The position numbers and the translations under genes were made by a program. Below are positions 34,790 to 44,449 of a stretch of DNA of 64,000 nt, one piece after another. This DNA is from Clostridium_AI sp002297865 (lineage in GTDB: Bacteria; Bacillota; Clostridia; Lachnospirales; Lachnospiraceae). Under the pieces are notes generated by a model. The model made no database searches, was not told where the DNA came from, and saw nothing but the letters and a program-made list of their open reading frames with translations. Every line of letters starts with the position of its first letter. The stretch's first letter is position 1. Location of the stretch: the NCBI GenBank assembly GCA_937903005.1, contig CALFNR010000126.1, positions 1 to 64,000 of the forward strand. The letters are read 5' to 3'.

Positions 34790-37627
34790 ATGCTAGAAAT
34801 CATTTTAGATGAGTTAAAGCGGGTTGCAAAATCAAGGCTTTTTCCAATCGCAGTTTTATTTGGATTTCTCTTTCTCGTCCTTGTGAATAAAATCTTTATC
34901 ATCCAGGTAGTGGATGGAGAAAAATATGAGGCAACTGCTGAAGCGGATAATAAAAAAACAATTGAATTAAAAGCAACAAGAGGAAATATATACGATAGGA
35001 ATGGAGTTTTGTTAGCATATAATGAGTTGTCCTATTCATTACAGATTGAAGATAACAATGAGTTAAAAACCAGTGAAGAAAAGAATGAAATGATTTATAG
35101 ACTGATTCATTATGTCGAAGAACAAAAAGGTACCATTGCATATGATTTTCCAATGGAGTTTGATAAAAAGGGGCATATACAGTTTACTGTGGAAGGAAAT
35201 TCTTTAAAGAAATTTAAAGTAAATGCTTACTCAAGAAAAAATATACACGATTTAACAGATGAAATTGAGAAAGCGGATGCGAGGGAAGTATACGATTATC
35301 TTCGTGATTATTTTAAAATTGGAGAAGAGTATTCAAAAGAAGATACATTGAAAATCATGTCTATTCGCTATATACTTTTTATTAATCGATACAATAAAAA
35401 AAGAGACGATTACATTCCGATTACACTTGCCACTAACTTATCGGAAAAATTAGTGGCGATATTAAAAGAAAACAGGGCAGATTTACCAGGTGTTGAAATC
35501 GTTGAAGAAACAAACCGAGTGTATAAGGATAGTAAATATTATGCACCAATTTTGGGTTATACAGGGACGATTTCATCAGAAGCATTACAGGAGAGTAATG
35601 AAGATTATTATACTTCTACAGATCAGATTGGTAAGTCAGGTCTTGAAGCTAAGTATGAAGAAACACTAAGAGGAAAAAAGGGATATCAGACTGTTGTAAG
35701 AAACAGTGCAGGAACTACAACGGAAGTTCTTGAAACAAAAGAGCCTGTTGCCGGAAATGATTTATATCTAACAATTGATTCCAATTTGCAAAAAGCAAGT
35801 TACGTTTTATTGGAAAAAGAATTAGCAGCTATTTTATTAGAGAGAATCTGGAATAGTAAAAGTTATGGTTCCAAAGGTACATCGTCCGATGATATCATGA
35901 TTCCAATTAATGATGTGTATTTTGCACTGTTAGATAACAATGTAATTGACATTAATCATTTTTCTGCTGATGATGCAACTGCATTAGAAAAAAGTATTTA
36001 TGCAAAATATGTATCAGAAGAAAAGAGCGTTTTTCAGACGCTGAAAACAAAGCTTGCATATCAAAATGAATTTGATGCTTCCGCTTTATCTAATTCTATG
36101 TCTTCTTATATGGATCAGATTTATAAAAGCCTGAAAGCAGATGGAGTGTTAAAAACGAATGAAATTGATACCAATGATGAGATATATAAGAAATATGTCA
36201 ATGAAAAAACAGGATTAAATAGTTTCTTAGCACATGCAGTGGAGAAGCGCTGGATTGATTCTTCCATGCTTGACGTAGGTGATGATTACTTTACTACAGA
36301 AGAATTATATGGAAAATTATTAGATTATACATTTAATCTTTTGCAAAATGATAAAGATTTTAGTAAACTTATTTATTATAATATGATCGATACCAATCAG
36401 TTAGGTGGTAGAGATGTTTGCCTTTTGCTGTTTGAGCAGGGAGTATTAAAGAAAGACAAAGACAGTATGAATGCGTTGCAAAACGGTACTACCAGCGCGT
36501 ATACGTTTATTCGAAATAAGATAAAGAATTTAGAAATAACGCCTGCACAGCTTGCACTGGAACCATGTTCGGGTTCTGTCATTATAACGGACCCAAATAA
36601 CGGTGACACGTTAGCGTGTGTGACTTACCCAAGTTATGATAACAATAGACTGGCGAATACAGTTGATTCTAAGTATTACGCTACGTTATTGGCAGATAAA
36701 TCAAGTCCCTTTGTAAACCGTGTAACAAAGCAGAGGATTGCACCAGGTTCTACGTTTAAGACATTTTCCTCACTTTTGGCACTGAAAGAAGGCGTAATTA
36801 CTACAGGGACCAAAATAACGGATAAAGTAACCTTTACCAGTATTAAGCCAAGCCCATCCTGTTGGAGCAAGTATTCTCATGGTTCTATCAATGTTGCAGA
36901 TGCAATTGGAGTATCTTGTAACTATTTCTTCTATCAAAGTGGATTTAACATGAGTAAAGATAGCAGGGGAAATTATGTGAGCAATATTGGGCTTAAAAAA
37001 ATTCAAAAATATGCAAAAGAATTTGGTATGGACGCAAAATCCGGACTTGAGTTATCAGAAGATGCTCCTGTTATATCCAATACAGATGCAGTCAGAACTA
37101 TGATTGGACAGGGCACAAACTCATTTGCACCTGCTCAGCTTGCAAGATGGGTGACAACAATTGCAAATGAAGGAACAAGTTTCAACTTAACACTAATTGA
37201 TAAAATAACAAATGTTAATGGAAAAACCATAGAAAAGAATAAGGCAAAAGTTTATCGTAAACTTGATATCCAGAATTCTCACTGGGATGCTGTAAAGTTA
37301 GGAATGGATAAGGTGGTAAATGGACCTTCCAGCAGCATTCACCAGCATTTTAAAGACTTGGATGTAAAAGTTGCGGGAAAAACAGGTACCTCTCAGATTA
37401 CGAAGAAAGTACCGAATAATGCTTTATTTATTTCTTTTGCACCATATGAAAAACCTGAGATTACGACGACTGTTGTAATTCCAAACGGATATACATCTGG
37501 AAATGCAGCACAGACTGCAAGTGAAATCTATAAATATTACTTCGCAAAAACCAAAAAGGAAAAAGCACAGATTTTAAAAGGTGAAGTTGGTAAAACAAAA
37601 GGTAATTCACATTCAAGGACGGATTAA
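34790..37627 (+). CDS. mrdA: Penicillin-binding protein 2 (class B, elongation) with a large insertion
   Basis: 945 residues, about 300 more than E. coli PBP2. One N-terminal membrane segment (about 17-37), the dimerisation domain with KATRGNIYDRNGVLLAYNE (about 62-80), and then a transpeptidase domain with Ser654-Thr-Phe-Lys657, Ser709-Cys-Asn711 and Lys864-Thr-Gly866. The extra length is an insertion of about 240 residues between the strand LYLTIDSNLQKA (about 323) and the SGSVIITDPNNGDTLACV block (about 595). It splits the start of the catalytic domain. It makes side-wall peptidoglycan crosslinks with RodA, encoded five genes on. The insertion's role is unknown; similar long PBP2 proteins are found in related Clostridia. 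Confidence 0.93.
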   Translation: MLEIILDELKRVAKSRLFPIAVLFGFLFLVLVNKIFIIQVVDGEKYEATAEADNKKTIELKATRGNIYDRNGVLLAYNELSYSLQIEDNNELKTSEEKNEMIYRLIHYVEEQKGTIAYDFPMEFDKKGHIQFTVEGNSLKKFKVNAYSRKNIHDLTDEIEKADAREVYDYLRDYFKIGEEYSKEDTLKIMSIRYILFINRYNKKRDDYIPITLATNLSEKLVAILKENRADLPGVEIVEETNRVYKDSKYYAPILGYTGTISSEALQESNEDYYTSTDQIGKSGLEAKYEETLRGKKGYQTVVRNSAGTTTEVLETKEPVAGNDLYLTIDSNLQKASYVLLEKELAAILLERIWNSKSYGSKGTSSDDIMIPINDVYFALLDNNVIDINHFSADDATALEKSIYAKYVSEEKSVFQTLKTKLAYQNEFDASALSNSMSSYMDQIYKSLKADGVLKTNEIDTNDEIYKKYVNEKTGLNSFLAHAVEKRWIDSSMLDVGDDYFTTEELYGKLLDYTFNLLQNDKDFSKLIYYNMIDTNQLGGRDVCLLLFEQGVLKKDKDSMNALQNGTTSAYTFIRNKIKNLEITPAQLALEPCSGSVIITDPNNGDTLACVTYPSYDNNRLANTVDSKYYATLLADKSSPFVNRVTKQRIAPGSTFKTFSSLLALKEGVITTGTKITDKVTFTSIKPSPSCWSKYSHGSINVADAIGVSCNYFFYQSGFNMSKDSRGNYVSNIGLKKIQKYAKEFGMDAKSGLELSEDAPVISNTDAVRTMIGQGTNSFAPAQLARWVTTIANEGTSFNLTLIDKITNVNGKTIEKNKAKVYRKLDIQNSHWDAVKLGMDKVVNGPSSSIHQHFKDLDVKVAGKTGTSQITKKVPNNALFISFAPYEKPEITTTVVIPNGYTSGNAAQTASEIYKYYFAKTKKEKAQILKGEVGKTKGNSHSRTD

Positions 37628-37637
37628 GGGGGTTAAC

Positions 37638-38303
37638 ATGAATAACTCAGTTATCATTAAAGGTACTAAATCTGGAATCATCGTTGTATTAGATCCGACA
37701 ATGGATTTTAATGAATTAAAAGAGAATGTTGCGAAAAAATTTGAAGAGTCAAAAAAATTTTTAGGCAACGCTACAATGGCCTTGAGTTTTGAAGGCCGTG
37801 AATTAACAAATGATGAACAGAGGGAAATACTAAATGTTATCAATGAAAATTCCGATTTGCACATTGTTTGTATCGTAGATACAGATAAAGAAAAGGAAAA
37901 AATATTTTCAAAGAGCTTGAATGACAGGCTTATGGAATTACAATCAAATACTGGGCAGTTTTACAAGGGAAATCTTCGTTCAGGCCAGGTGCTAGAAGTT
38001 GAGTCCAGTATCATTGTAATAGGTGATGTAAATAATGGTGCAAAAGTTGTATCAAAAGGTAATATCGTTATTCTTGGTTCGCTAAAAGGAAATGCTTTCG
38101 CAGGGGCAGCTGGCAACGCCAAAGCTTTTGTTGTGGCACTTGATATGGAACCAGTTCAAATAAGAATAGCGGATACCATTGCAAGAGCACCAGATAAGAA
38201 GAGTAAGGATGTTGTAAAAGAGCCAAAGATTGCATTTGTTGATGATGGAAATATTTATATTGAAACACTGAATAAGAGTGTTTTAAACGATATACAGCTA
38301 TAA
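37638..38303 (+). CDS. minC: Septum site-determining protein MinC
   Basis: 221 residues from ATG 37638, preceded by AAGGGGG; a longer frame from 37581 runs inside the PBP2 gene. The N-terminal domain (about 1-95) blocks FtsZ assembly. The C-terminal right-handed beta-helix (QVLEVESSIIVIGDVNNGAK, then GNIVILGSLKGNAFAGAAGN) binds MinD. First gene of minCDE. Confidence 0.94.
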   Translation: MNNSVIIKGTKSGIIVVLDPTMDFNELKENVAKKFEESKKFLGNATMALSFEGRELTNDEQREILNVINENSDLHIVCIVDTDKEKEKIFSKSLNDRLMELQSNTGQFYKGNLRSGQVLEVESSIIVIGDVNNGAKVVSKGNIVILGSLKGNAFAGAAGNAKAFVVALDMEPVQIRIADTIARAPDKKSKDVVKEPKIAFVDDGNIYIETLNKSVLNDIQL

Positions 38304-38353
38304 AAAATATGCATACTAGATTTATGCAATAAAGGATATGGAGGACTAAGAGT

Positions 38354-39145
38354 ATGGGAGAAGTAATAGTTATTACGTCCGGTAAGGGTGGAGTTGGTAA
38401 AACAACAACAACTGCAAACGTTGGTACTGGATTAGCCAAATTAGGGAAAAAGGTTGTGTTAATTGATACAGATATAGGTCTTCGTAACTTAGATGTTGTC
38501 ATGGGACTTGAAAACCGCATTGTGTATAACTTAGTAGATGTGGTGGAGGGAAACTGCAGAATCAAACAAGCATTAATTAAAGATAAGAGATATCCAAATT
38601 TATATCTTTTGCCATCTGCCCAGACACGAGACAAGACAGCTGTATCACCCGAACAGATGAAAAAACTGGCTGAAGAATTAAGAGATGAATTTGATTATAT
38701 CCTTATGGATTGTCCAGCAGGAATTGAACAGGGATTTCAAAATGCAATCGCAGGTGCTGACAGTGCTTTGGTAGTTACAACACCTGAGGTTTCTGCTGTT
38801 CGTGATGCAGATAGAATCATTGGTCTATTGGAAGCAAACGAAATCAAAAGTACCCATCTGATTGTAAATCGTTTACGTTCGGACATGGTGAAACGCGGAG
38901 ATATGATGTCAAGTGATGACGTAGTTGAAATTTTAGCAGTAGACTTAATCGGTGTTGTACCAGATGATGAAAAAATAGTAGTATCTACAAACCAAGGAGA
39001 ACCTCTAGTTGGTGACGATAGTTTAGCAGGACAAGCTTATATGAATATTTGCCGCCGTGTAATGGGAGAAGAAGTACCTTTGTTAGATTTGCATGGAAAA
39101 AGCGGATTGTTTGCTAAATTGTCTTCAATTTTTAAAAAGCAGTAG
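38354..39145 (+). CDS. minD: Septum site-determining ATPase MinD
   Basis: 263-residue deviant-Walker ATPase. SGKGGVGKTTTTANVG (residues 9-24) carries the signature lysine, and DTDIGLRNLDVVMGLENR and DCPAGIEQGFQNA are textbook MinD. The C-terminal end (LFAKLSSIFKKQ) is an amphipathic helix that targets the membrane. Recruits MinC and is displaced by MinE. Confidence 0.97.
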   Translation: MGEVIVITSGKGGVGKTTTTANVGTGLAKLGKKVVLIDTDIGLRNLDVVMGLENRIVYNLVDVVEGNCRIKQALIKDKRYPNLYLLPSAQTRDKTAVSPEQMKKLAEELRDEFDYILMDCPAGIEQGFQNAIAGADSALVVTTPEVSAVRDADRIIGLLEANEIKSTHLIVNRLRSDMVKRGDMMSSDDVVEILAVDLIGVVPDDEKIVVSTNQGEPLVGDDSLAGQAYMNICRRVMGEEVPLLDLHGKSGLFAKLSSIFKKQ

Positions 39146-39157
39146 GAGGGGAAACGA

Positions 39158-39433
39158 ATGGGTTTTGCAGATTTTTTTAGGAAGAAATCTTCTGGAAACG
39201 TTGCAAAAGATAGACTAAAATTAGTTCTGGTATCAGATAGAGCAAACTGTTCACCAGAAATTATGGAACAAATAAAAAATGATATCATTAAGGTAATATC
39301 AAAATATGTGGAGATAGATGCAGATGGATTAGATATTAAAATAACGCAGACAGAGTCCGAAGGCAATAACGGTACGGTACCTGCATTATTTGCTAATATT
39401 CCAATTAAGGATCTGAAAGCTCCTAAGAAATAA
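39158..39433 (+). CDS. minE: Cell division topological specificity factor MinE
   Basis: 91 residues, normal for MinE. N-terminal membrane-touching and MinD-binding part (AKDRLKLVLVSDRANCSPEIM) and C-terminal dimer domain (VEIDADGLDIKITQTES) are clear. Its presence implies an oscillating Min system rather than the DivIVA-anchored MinCD of Bacillus, although this window also encodes DivIVA. Start has GGAGGGGAAACG. Confidence 0.95.
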   Translation: MGFADFFRKKSSGNVAKDRLKLVLVSDRANCSPEIMEQIKNDIIKVISKYVEIDADGLDIKITQTESEGNNGTVPALFANIPIKDLKAPKK

Positions 39434-39445
39434 GGATGAAAGAAC

Positions 39446-40624
39446 ATGTTTCAATTTAAACAGTATGACTGGAAGAAACTGAATGTTTCATTAATTATTG
39501 TTGTTACAATTCTATGTATATGCAGTGCAGTTCTCGTACGATGCGCAGCAGATACACAGTTTAAAAACAGCTATTTCAAAGGGCAAATCATTACAATGTT
39601 TGCAGGTTTGTTCGTATTAGCTGTTGTATCACTAATCGATTATCATTTTATATGCAGGTTTGTACCTGTCTATTATGTACTCGGTACGATCATGGTATTT
39701 GCCACAAAGCATAAACCTTTTGGTACTGATTTGGGTACTGGATCCTGGCGCTGGCTGAAGATTGGTTTTAACTTTCAGCCTTCTGAAATTGTTAAGATTA
39801 TTTTGATTCTGACGCTTGCTGTATACTTTGAACGGCGCCTGGAAAAAATGGATCGTTTTACAACTTTCATATTTGGTGGTATTATAATGGCAATACCAAC
39901 TTTTTTTGTAATGATTCAGTCTGATTTATCATCAAGTCTTGTTATGGTTTTTATTTTTGCTATAATGGTTTATGCATCGGGACTGGATTACAAGATAGTT
40001 GGTTCGGTATTAGCTATTTCAATACCAAGTGCTATCGCTTTATTCTGGTATATTGTGTATTCAGGTAAGGGACCACTTCGTGGTTATCAGTATGACCGTA
40101 TTGCAGCGTGGTTAGATCCGGAATCATATAAATTAGATGAAGCATATCAACAGCTGCATTCCATACAATCAATCGGATCAGGTCAGTTGTTGGGAAAATT
40201 ATTTACAGATCCAGCTGCAGAAAGACATTATTCGTTCTACGTCGATGTTACGGAAAGTGATTTTATCTTTACCGTAATGGGAGAGGAACTTGGATTTATT
40301 GGTTGTTGTGTAATTTTAGCACTATTGGCAATCGTTATAATAAAGTGTTTGCGTACAGCCAAAGCAGCTAGAGACTATCAAGGAAGAATCATTGCGATAG
40401 GTATTGCATCTATGTTTATGTTTCAGGTTTTTGCAAATGTAGGTGTAGCAACACTGATTTTACCAAATACGGGACTTCCGCTTCCTTTTATCAGTAGAGG
40501 TTTAAGTTCAACTTTAAGCTCAATGATAGGGATTGGTATGATTATAAATATCGGATTGCAGTCTCGATATGGCTCCCGAAGTGGATTTTCAATGAGTGAT
40601 TACGACCAAAGGGGGAATTATTAA
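39446..40624 (+). CDS. rodA: RodA/FtsW family peptidoglycan glycosyltransferase
   Basis: 392-residue SEDS protein with about ten membrane segments. The catalytic-loop region is recognisable in FKIGFNFQPSE-like WLKIGFNFQPSEIVKI, and the C-terminal signature (ILPNTGLPLPFISRGLSS) is complete. Polymerises lipid II together with PBP2 encoded upstream. Placement in the mre-min operon favours RodA over FtsW. Its last base is shared with the start of mgsA. Confidence 0.92.
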   Translation: MFQFKQYDWKKLNVSLIIVVTILCICSAVLVRCAADTQFKNSYFKGQIITMFAGLFVLAVVSLIDYHFICRFVPVYYVLGTIMVFATKHKPFGTDLGTGSWRWLKIGFNFQPSEIVKIILILTLAVYFERRLEKMDRFTTFIFGGIIMAIPTFFVMIQSDLSSSLVMVFIFAIMVYASGLDYKIVGSVLAISIPSAIALFWYIVYSGKGPLRGYQYDRIAAWLDPESYKLDEAYQQLHSIQSIGSGQLLGKLFTDPAAERHYSFYVDVTESDFIFTVMGEELGFIGCCVILALLAIVIIKCLRTAKAARDYQGRIIAIGIASMFMFQVFANVGVATLILPNTGLPLPFISRGLSSTLSSMIGIGMIINIGLQSRYGSRSGFSMSDYDQRGNY

Positions 40625-41022
40625 TGAATATTGGATTGATTGCACATGATGCAAAGAAAAAATTGATGCAGAATTTCTGTATTGCGTACAGAGGTATTCT
40701 TAGCAAACATGAGATTTACGCAACAGGTACAACAGGTAGACTGATTGAAGAAGTTACAAACTTATCCATTCATAAATACCTGGCAGGCCACCTTGGTGGT
40801 GAACAGCAGTTAGGTGCTCAGATCGAGCACAATGAAATTGATTTGGTGATTTTTTTAAGAGATCCGTTAACAAAGAAGTCTCATGAGCCTGATGTGAATA
40901 ATGTGTTTCAGCTTTGTGATACACATAATATTCCGTTGGCAACAAATCTTGCAACGGCAGAGCTTTTAATTAAAGCACTAGATCGTGGTGATTTGGACTG
41001 GAGAGAAATATTAAAATCTTAG
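40624..41022 (+). CDS. mgsA: Methylglyoxal synthase
   Basis: 132 residues. Converts dihydroxyacetone phosphate to methylglyoxal, a phosphate-releasing glycolytic bypass. IGLIAHDAKKK at the N-terminus, the phosphate-binding YATGTTGRLIEE (about 37-48), GGEQQLGAQI and FLRDPLTKKSHEPDV are all family signatures. It overlaps rodA by one base, a linkage common in Clostridia. Confidence 0.96.
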   Translation: MNIGLIAHDAKKKLMQNFCIAYRGILSKHEIYATGTTGRLIEEVTNLSIHKYLAGHLGGEQQLGAQIEHNEIDLVIFLRDPLTKKSHEPDVNNVFQLCDTHNIPLATNLATAELLIKALDRGDLDWREILKS

Positions 41023-41034
41023 TAAGGTGAAGGC

Positions 41035-42003
41035 ATGAAAAAAAGGTTTTTAGCAGCTGTTTTAAGTATGTGTCTGCTCCTTTGCGGGTGTTCTAAAAGT
41101 GATGTCATGCTTTCCTATCACAGTGATTCAAATAGTATGACGCTTGCAGGTTTAGATAATGGCGGCGAGAGTCAGCTATTTGCTGCTGACCTTAGTGTTA
41201 TCCCGGAAGGGGAAGACAACGGCACAGACAGAAAATTAACAGCAGGAAGCGTATTATTAGTTGATGCCACAGAAAATGAAGTGGTCTATGCGGATAACAT
41301 TTATCAAAAAATGTATCCGGCAAGTATAACAAAGATTGTAACAGCATTAGTTGCATTAAAAAACAGCAAATTGGACGATATCGTTACAATATCCCATGAT
41401 GCTGCTAATATAACGGAGCCAGGAGCAAAGCTTTGTGGCTTTAAAGAAGGCTGTACCATTTCCATGAGAGAGTTGCTTACGGCATTTCTTGTATATTCGG
41501 GAAATGATGCAGGTGTCGCAATTGCAGAACATGTTGCAGGTACTGTAGAAAAATTTGCAGATATGATGAACGCGGAGGCGAAGGAAATTGGAGCCACGCA
41601 TTCACACTTTGTAAATCCACATGGATTGCATGATGACAATCACTATACAACGGCTTATGACATTTATTTGTTCTTCAATGAGCTGGTTAAGAATTATGGC
41701 GCATTTGTAGACATAATAAGTCAAGGAAGTGTCAAAATCGAATATAAAGGTCCAGACGGTTTTTATGCAAGCCGAACCTTTATGAGTACTGACAGATATC
41801 TTGTTGGAACGCAGACACCACCAGAAGGAGTATCTGTTATTGGAGGAAAAACAGGAACTACTGGTTTAGCAGGTTCTTGTCTGGTATTATACAGTGAGGG
41901 AGAAAATACTCACAGATATATATCTGTTATTCTAAAGGCAGCTACTGGAGATGACTTATTTACGCAGATGAACGATTTATTAAGCAAAATAACTCACTCC
42001 TAA
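41035..42003 (+). CDS. D-alanyl-D-alanine carboxypeptidase (DacF/PBP5-like), probable lipoprotein
   Basis: 322-residue serine peptidase that trims the pentapeptide of peptidoglycan. The N-terminus MKKRFLAAVLSMCLLLCGC ends in a lipobox-like cysteine (Cys19), so it is likely lipid-anchored outside the membrane. Catalytic motifs: Ser97-Ile-Thr-Lys100 (PASITK), YSGNDAG and GGKTGTTG. It lacks the long C-terminal PBP5 domain. Last gene of the shape and division block; 12 bases after mgsA. Confidence 0.92.
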   Translation: MKKRFLAAVLSMCLLLCGCSKSDVMLSYHSDSNSMTLAGLDNGGESQLFAADLSVIPEGEDNGTDRKLTAGSVLLVDATENEVVYADNIYQKMYPASITKIVTALVALKNSKLDDIVTISHDAANITEPGAKLCGFKEGCTISMRELLTAFLVYSGNDAGVAIAEHVAGTVEKFADMMNAEAKEIGATHSHFVNPHGLHDDNHYTTAYDIYLFFNELVKNYGAFVDIISQGSVKIEYKGPDGFYASRTFMSTDRYLVGTQTPPEGVSVIGGKTGTTGLAGSCLVLYSEGENTHRYISVILKAATGDDLFTQMNDLLSKITHS

Positions 42004-42135
42004 GAAAGCAGTATTATAGTATAAAGTAGCGAGAGATTTCTTCATAAATATAGTTATTTTACACATATAATATACTGTTCGAGACTATGAAATTATGAAA
42101 TTATGGTAGCTAAAAAGCATAAAGGAGGAGTATAT

Positions 42136-42555
42136 ATGGTACAAATTATTGCAGGTGAAACAGGAAAAGGGAAAACAAAAGAACTTATTAGAATGGTCAA
42201 TGATGAGGTACGAACCATAGGGGGGAGAATCGTATACTTAGATAAGACGAATAAACATATGTATGAATTAAGCAACAAAATTCGTTTAGTGAATGTGAAA
42301 GATTATATGACTCTAAGCAGTGAAGAATTTCTTGGATTCTTGTCTGGAATCATTTCGCAGGATAGTGATATAGAAAAAATCTATATCGATAGTTTCTTAA
42401 AAGTCGCCTGCGTTGATATCTCCAAATTACAGGGCATATTAGAGAAAATAGACGAACGCTCTAGGATGTTAAAGGTTGATTTTGTACTAAGTATCTCTCT
42501 CGAAAAAGAACAGCTTCCTTTGGATTATCAGAAGGCAGTAGTATTATCTCTATAG
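42136..42555 (+). CDS. Small P-loop ATPase of unknown function
   Basis: 139 residues from ATG 42136, directly after AAAGGAGGAG; the longer frame from 42103 has no ribosome site. Walker A is GETGKGKT (residues 7-14). A hydrophobic stretch before KIYIDSFLK near residue 88 may act as Walker B. It resembles short single-domain ATPases that Clostridia databases label as PilT-like or of unknown function. No partner gene is adjacent, and the next feature is a terminator. No substrate is proposed. Confidence 0.75.
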   Translation: MVQIIAGETGKGKTKELIRMVNDEVRTIGGRIVYLDKTNKHMYELSNKIRLVNVKDYMTLSSEEFLGFLSGIISQDSDIEKIYIDSFLKVACVDISKLQGILEKIDERSRMLKVDFVLSISLEKEQLPLDYQKAVVLSL

Positions 42556-42576
42556 AAAAATAGCTGAATTTTATAT

Positions 42577-42616
42577 AAATAGCTCCAACTTAGATAACAT
42601 GGTTGGAGCTATTTTT
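42577..42616. terminator. Terminator between convergent genes
   Basis: A 13-base perfect stem (42577-42589 with 42602-42614, core AGCTCCAAC/GTTGGAGCT) with a 12-base loop is followed by TTTTT on the + strand. It ends the P-loop ATPase transcript and, less strongly, the DUF378 transcript coming from the other side. Confidence 0.82.
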
Positions 42617-42632
42617 GGATCTTATATTTGTT

Positions 42633-42839
42633 TTAATTATCCTCTGTAGCAATTAATCTGCTAAAGAAGCTTAATGTGTACAATCCGCTAATTCCTACTA
42701 AAGCATAAATAACTCTGGATAACCATGTCATTTCGCCGAATAGGACGCTCACTAAATTAAAATCTAGGAAGCCAATTAGGCCCCAGTTAATTGCACCAAT
42801 AATAACTAGAACTAGTGTAATACAATCGATAACTTTCAT
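42633..42839 (-). CDS. DUF378 small membrane protein
   Basis: 68 residues with two hydrophobic segments (about 4-26 and 40-60). The start MKVIDCITLVLVIIGAINWG followed by LIGFLDFNLV is the DUF378 signature. It is the only gene on the - strand in this window. A strong TTAAGGAGG ribosome site (complement of 42846-42854) precedes the start. Proteins of this family are small integral membrane proteins of unknown role. It is divergent from the HlyD-like gene across a 132-base control region. Confidence 0.88.
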   Translation of the reverse strand: MKVIDCITLVLVIIGAINWGLIGFLDFNLVSVLFGEMTWLSRVIYALVGISGLYTLSFFSRLIATEDN

Positions 42840-42914
42840 AGTTATGCCTCCTTAATTGTGTTACTATTAGTTTTACCAGTTATTAATTTTATATACTATT
42901 TTTTAAATTAGGAC

Positions 42915-42943
42915 TTTAAAAATAATAGTAAAACAAGTATAAT
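42915..42943 (+). promoter_or_regulatory. Promoter of the HlyD-like/yggS-sepF cluster
   Basis: TTTAAA (42915-42920), 17 bases, TATAAT (42938-42943). It lies 28 bases before the TTG start of the next gene, which has GAGGAGG at 42958-42964. Confidence 0.6.
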
Positions 42944-42971
42944 GGTTTTTGATATATGAGGAGGTTTTTTT

Positions 42972-44381
42972 TTGAGTAGAAAAAATAGAAACGTAGTAAA
43001 ATATAGGAGACCAATTCGCTTAAATGTCGGATCTGTTATTTTTCTATTTATTTTTATTTACTTGGTCGTTATCGTTATTTCTTATTTTTCTAGTAATCGT
43101 AGTTCAGTCTATGAAGTCGTACAAAAACGAATCGCCGATAATAATACCTGCGAGGGGGTTATTCTTCGAAGCGAAAAGGTGGAAAGCAGCAAGACAGCAG
43201 GATACATTAGTTATTATGTAAAAGATGGAGATCGCGTTTCAAAAAAATCAACAGTCTATTCTGTTGATGAAAGCGGTAAAATATACGACACACTGGTTGC
43301 AAATCAAGAGAACCAGAAAATTACATCAGAAGATAATACAAAGGTGCGTAATTATCTAAAATCTTTTCAGAAAAATTTTAGTTATAGTAATTATAGTACA
43401 GTATCAGATTTAAGGTGTAACATAGACAAGACAATATTAGACTTTTCCCATTTGGCACTTTCCGATGCTATGCAGGAACTTGTCAAGAATACGGGCACAA
43501 CCTCCACATTTCAGTTAATCCCAACTAATACAAGTGGAATCTTTTATTCAACACTTGATGGATTTGAGTCTTTGAAGGAAGACGAAATCACCACGGATAC
43601 ATTTAAAAAGAAGGTGGAGAATAAGTCGATTTCTTATGATACAGCTATTACCAAAGGTACACCAATTTATAAGATTATTACCAGTGAGTCCTGGTCTATT
43701 GTCTTAAATCTAAGTAAAGAGCAGTATAAGAAACTGGTAGAAAAGGAAGACAGCACCGATGGTACGCCACGAGTATCCATTCGTTTTGCAAAGAACGGTT
43801 TCGAGACAACTGTTCCATATAAGACATTTACAAGAGGAGACGGTTATTTTGCAACGCTTTCTTTGGAAAAATATATGATATCCTATATGGATGACCGTTT
43901 TATAGAAGTAGAACTACTGTTAAATTCTGCAGAAGGGTTAAAAATTCCTAAGTCAGCTTTGACGGAAAAAGAATTTTATGAGGTACCAATCTCGTACTTT
44001 ACAACTGGTGGTGAAAATAATGCATCTGGGTTGGTGAAAAAAGTATATAGTAAATCAGGCGATGTTAACTATGAATTCGTCGAAAAGAGTTTGGTTTCAA
44101 AAGTAGATGATGAATATGCCTACATAGAGAAGTCTGGATTTGATTCAGGTTCCATTATTCAGAATGTAGATACACAGGAAGAATATACGATTGGAAAAAC
44201 AGGCACTTTAAAAGGCGTATACAATGTAAACAAAGGATATTGTGTCTTTAAGCAGGTAGAAATTTTATATGAAAATAATGAATACTGTATTGTAAGCAAT
44301 AAAACATATAATGGATTATCAAATTATGATCATATTTTATTGAATTCTACGACTGCTTCAGAAAATCAGATTATAAAGTAA
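42972..44381 (+). CDS. HlyD-like membrane-anchored protein of the sepF cluster
   Basis: 469 residues, TTG start at 42972 placed seven bases after GAGGAGG. A basic N-terminus (RKNRNVVKYRRPIRL) leads into one membrane segment (about 18-38) and a long extracellular part. The beta-barrel/lipoyl-like pieces resemble periplasmic adaptor (HlyD) proteins: CEGVILRSEKVESSKTAGYI near 60-80, YYVKDGDRVSKKSTVYSVDE near 80-100. It stands directly before yggS-sepF-ylmH-divIVA, as in many Clostridia, where it is usually labelled HlyD family. No transporter partner is present, so a role in envelope or division is more likely than drug efflux, but this is inference. Confidence 0.8.
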   Translation: MSRKNRNVVKYRRPIRLNVGSVIFLFIFIYLVVIVISYFSSNRSSVYEVVQKRIADNNTCEGVILRSEKVESSKTAGYISYYVKDGDRVSKKSTVYSVDESGKIYDTLVANQENQKITSEDNTKVRNYLKSFQKNFSYSNYSTVSDLRCNIDKTILDFSHLALSDAMQELVKNTGTTSTFQLIPTNTSGIFYSTLDGFESLKEDEITTDTFKKKVENKSISYDTAITKGTPIYKIITSESWSIVLNLSKEQYKKLVEKEDSTDGTPRVSIRFAKNGFETTVPYKTFTRGDGYFATLSLEKYMISYMDDRFIEVELLLNSAEGLKIPKSALTEKEFYEVPISYFTTGGENNASGLVKKVYSKSGDVNYEFVEKSLVSKVDDEYAYIEKSGFDSGSIIQNVDTQEEYTIGKTGTLKGVYNVNKGYCVFKQVEILYENNEYCIVSNKTYNGLSNYDHILLNSTTASENQIIK

Positions 44382-44449
44382 ACCAAGAAATAGATGCCAT
44401 TTATGATTCTAGGTGTTTATTATGGACAGAAAACAAAGGAGCTGATAGT

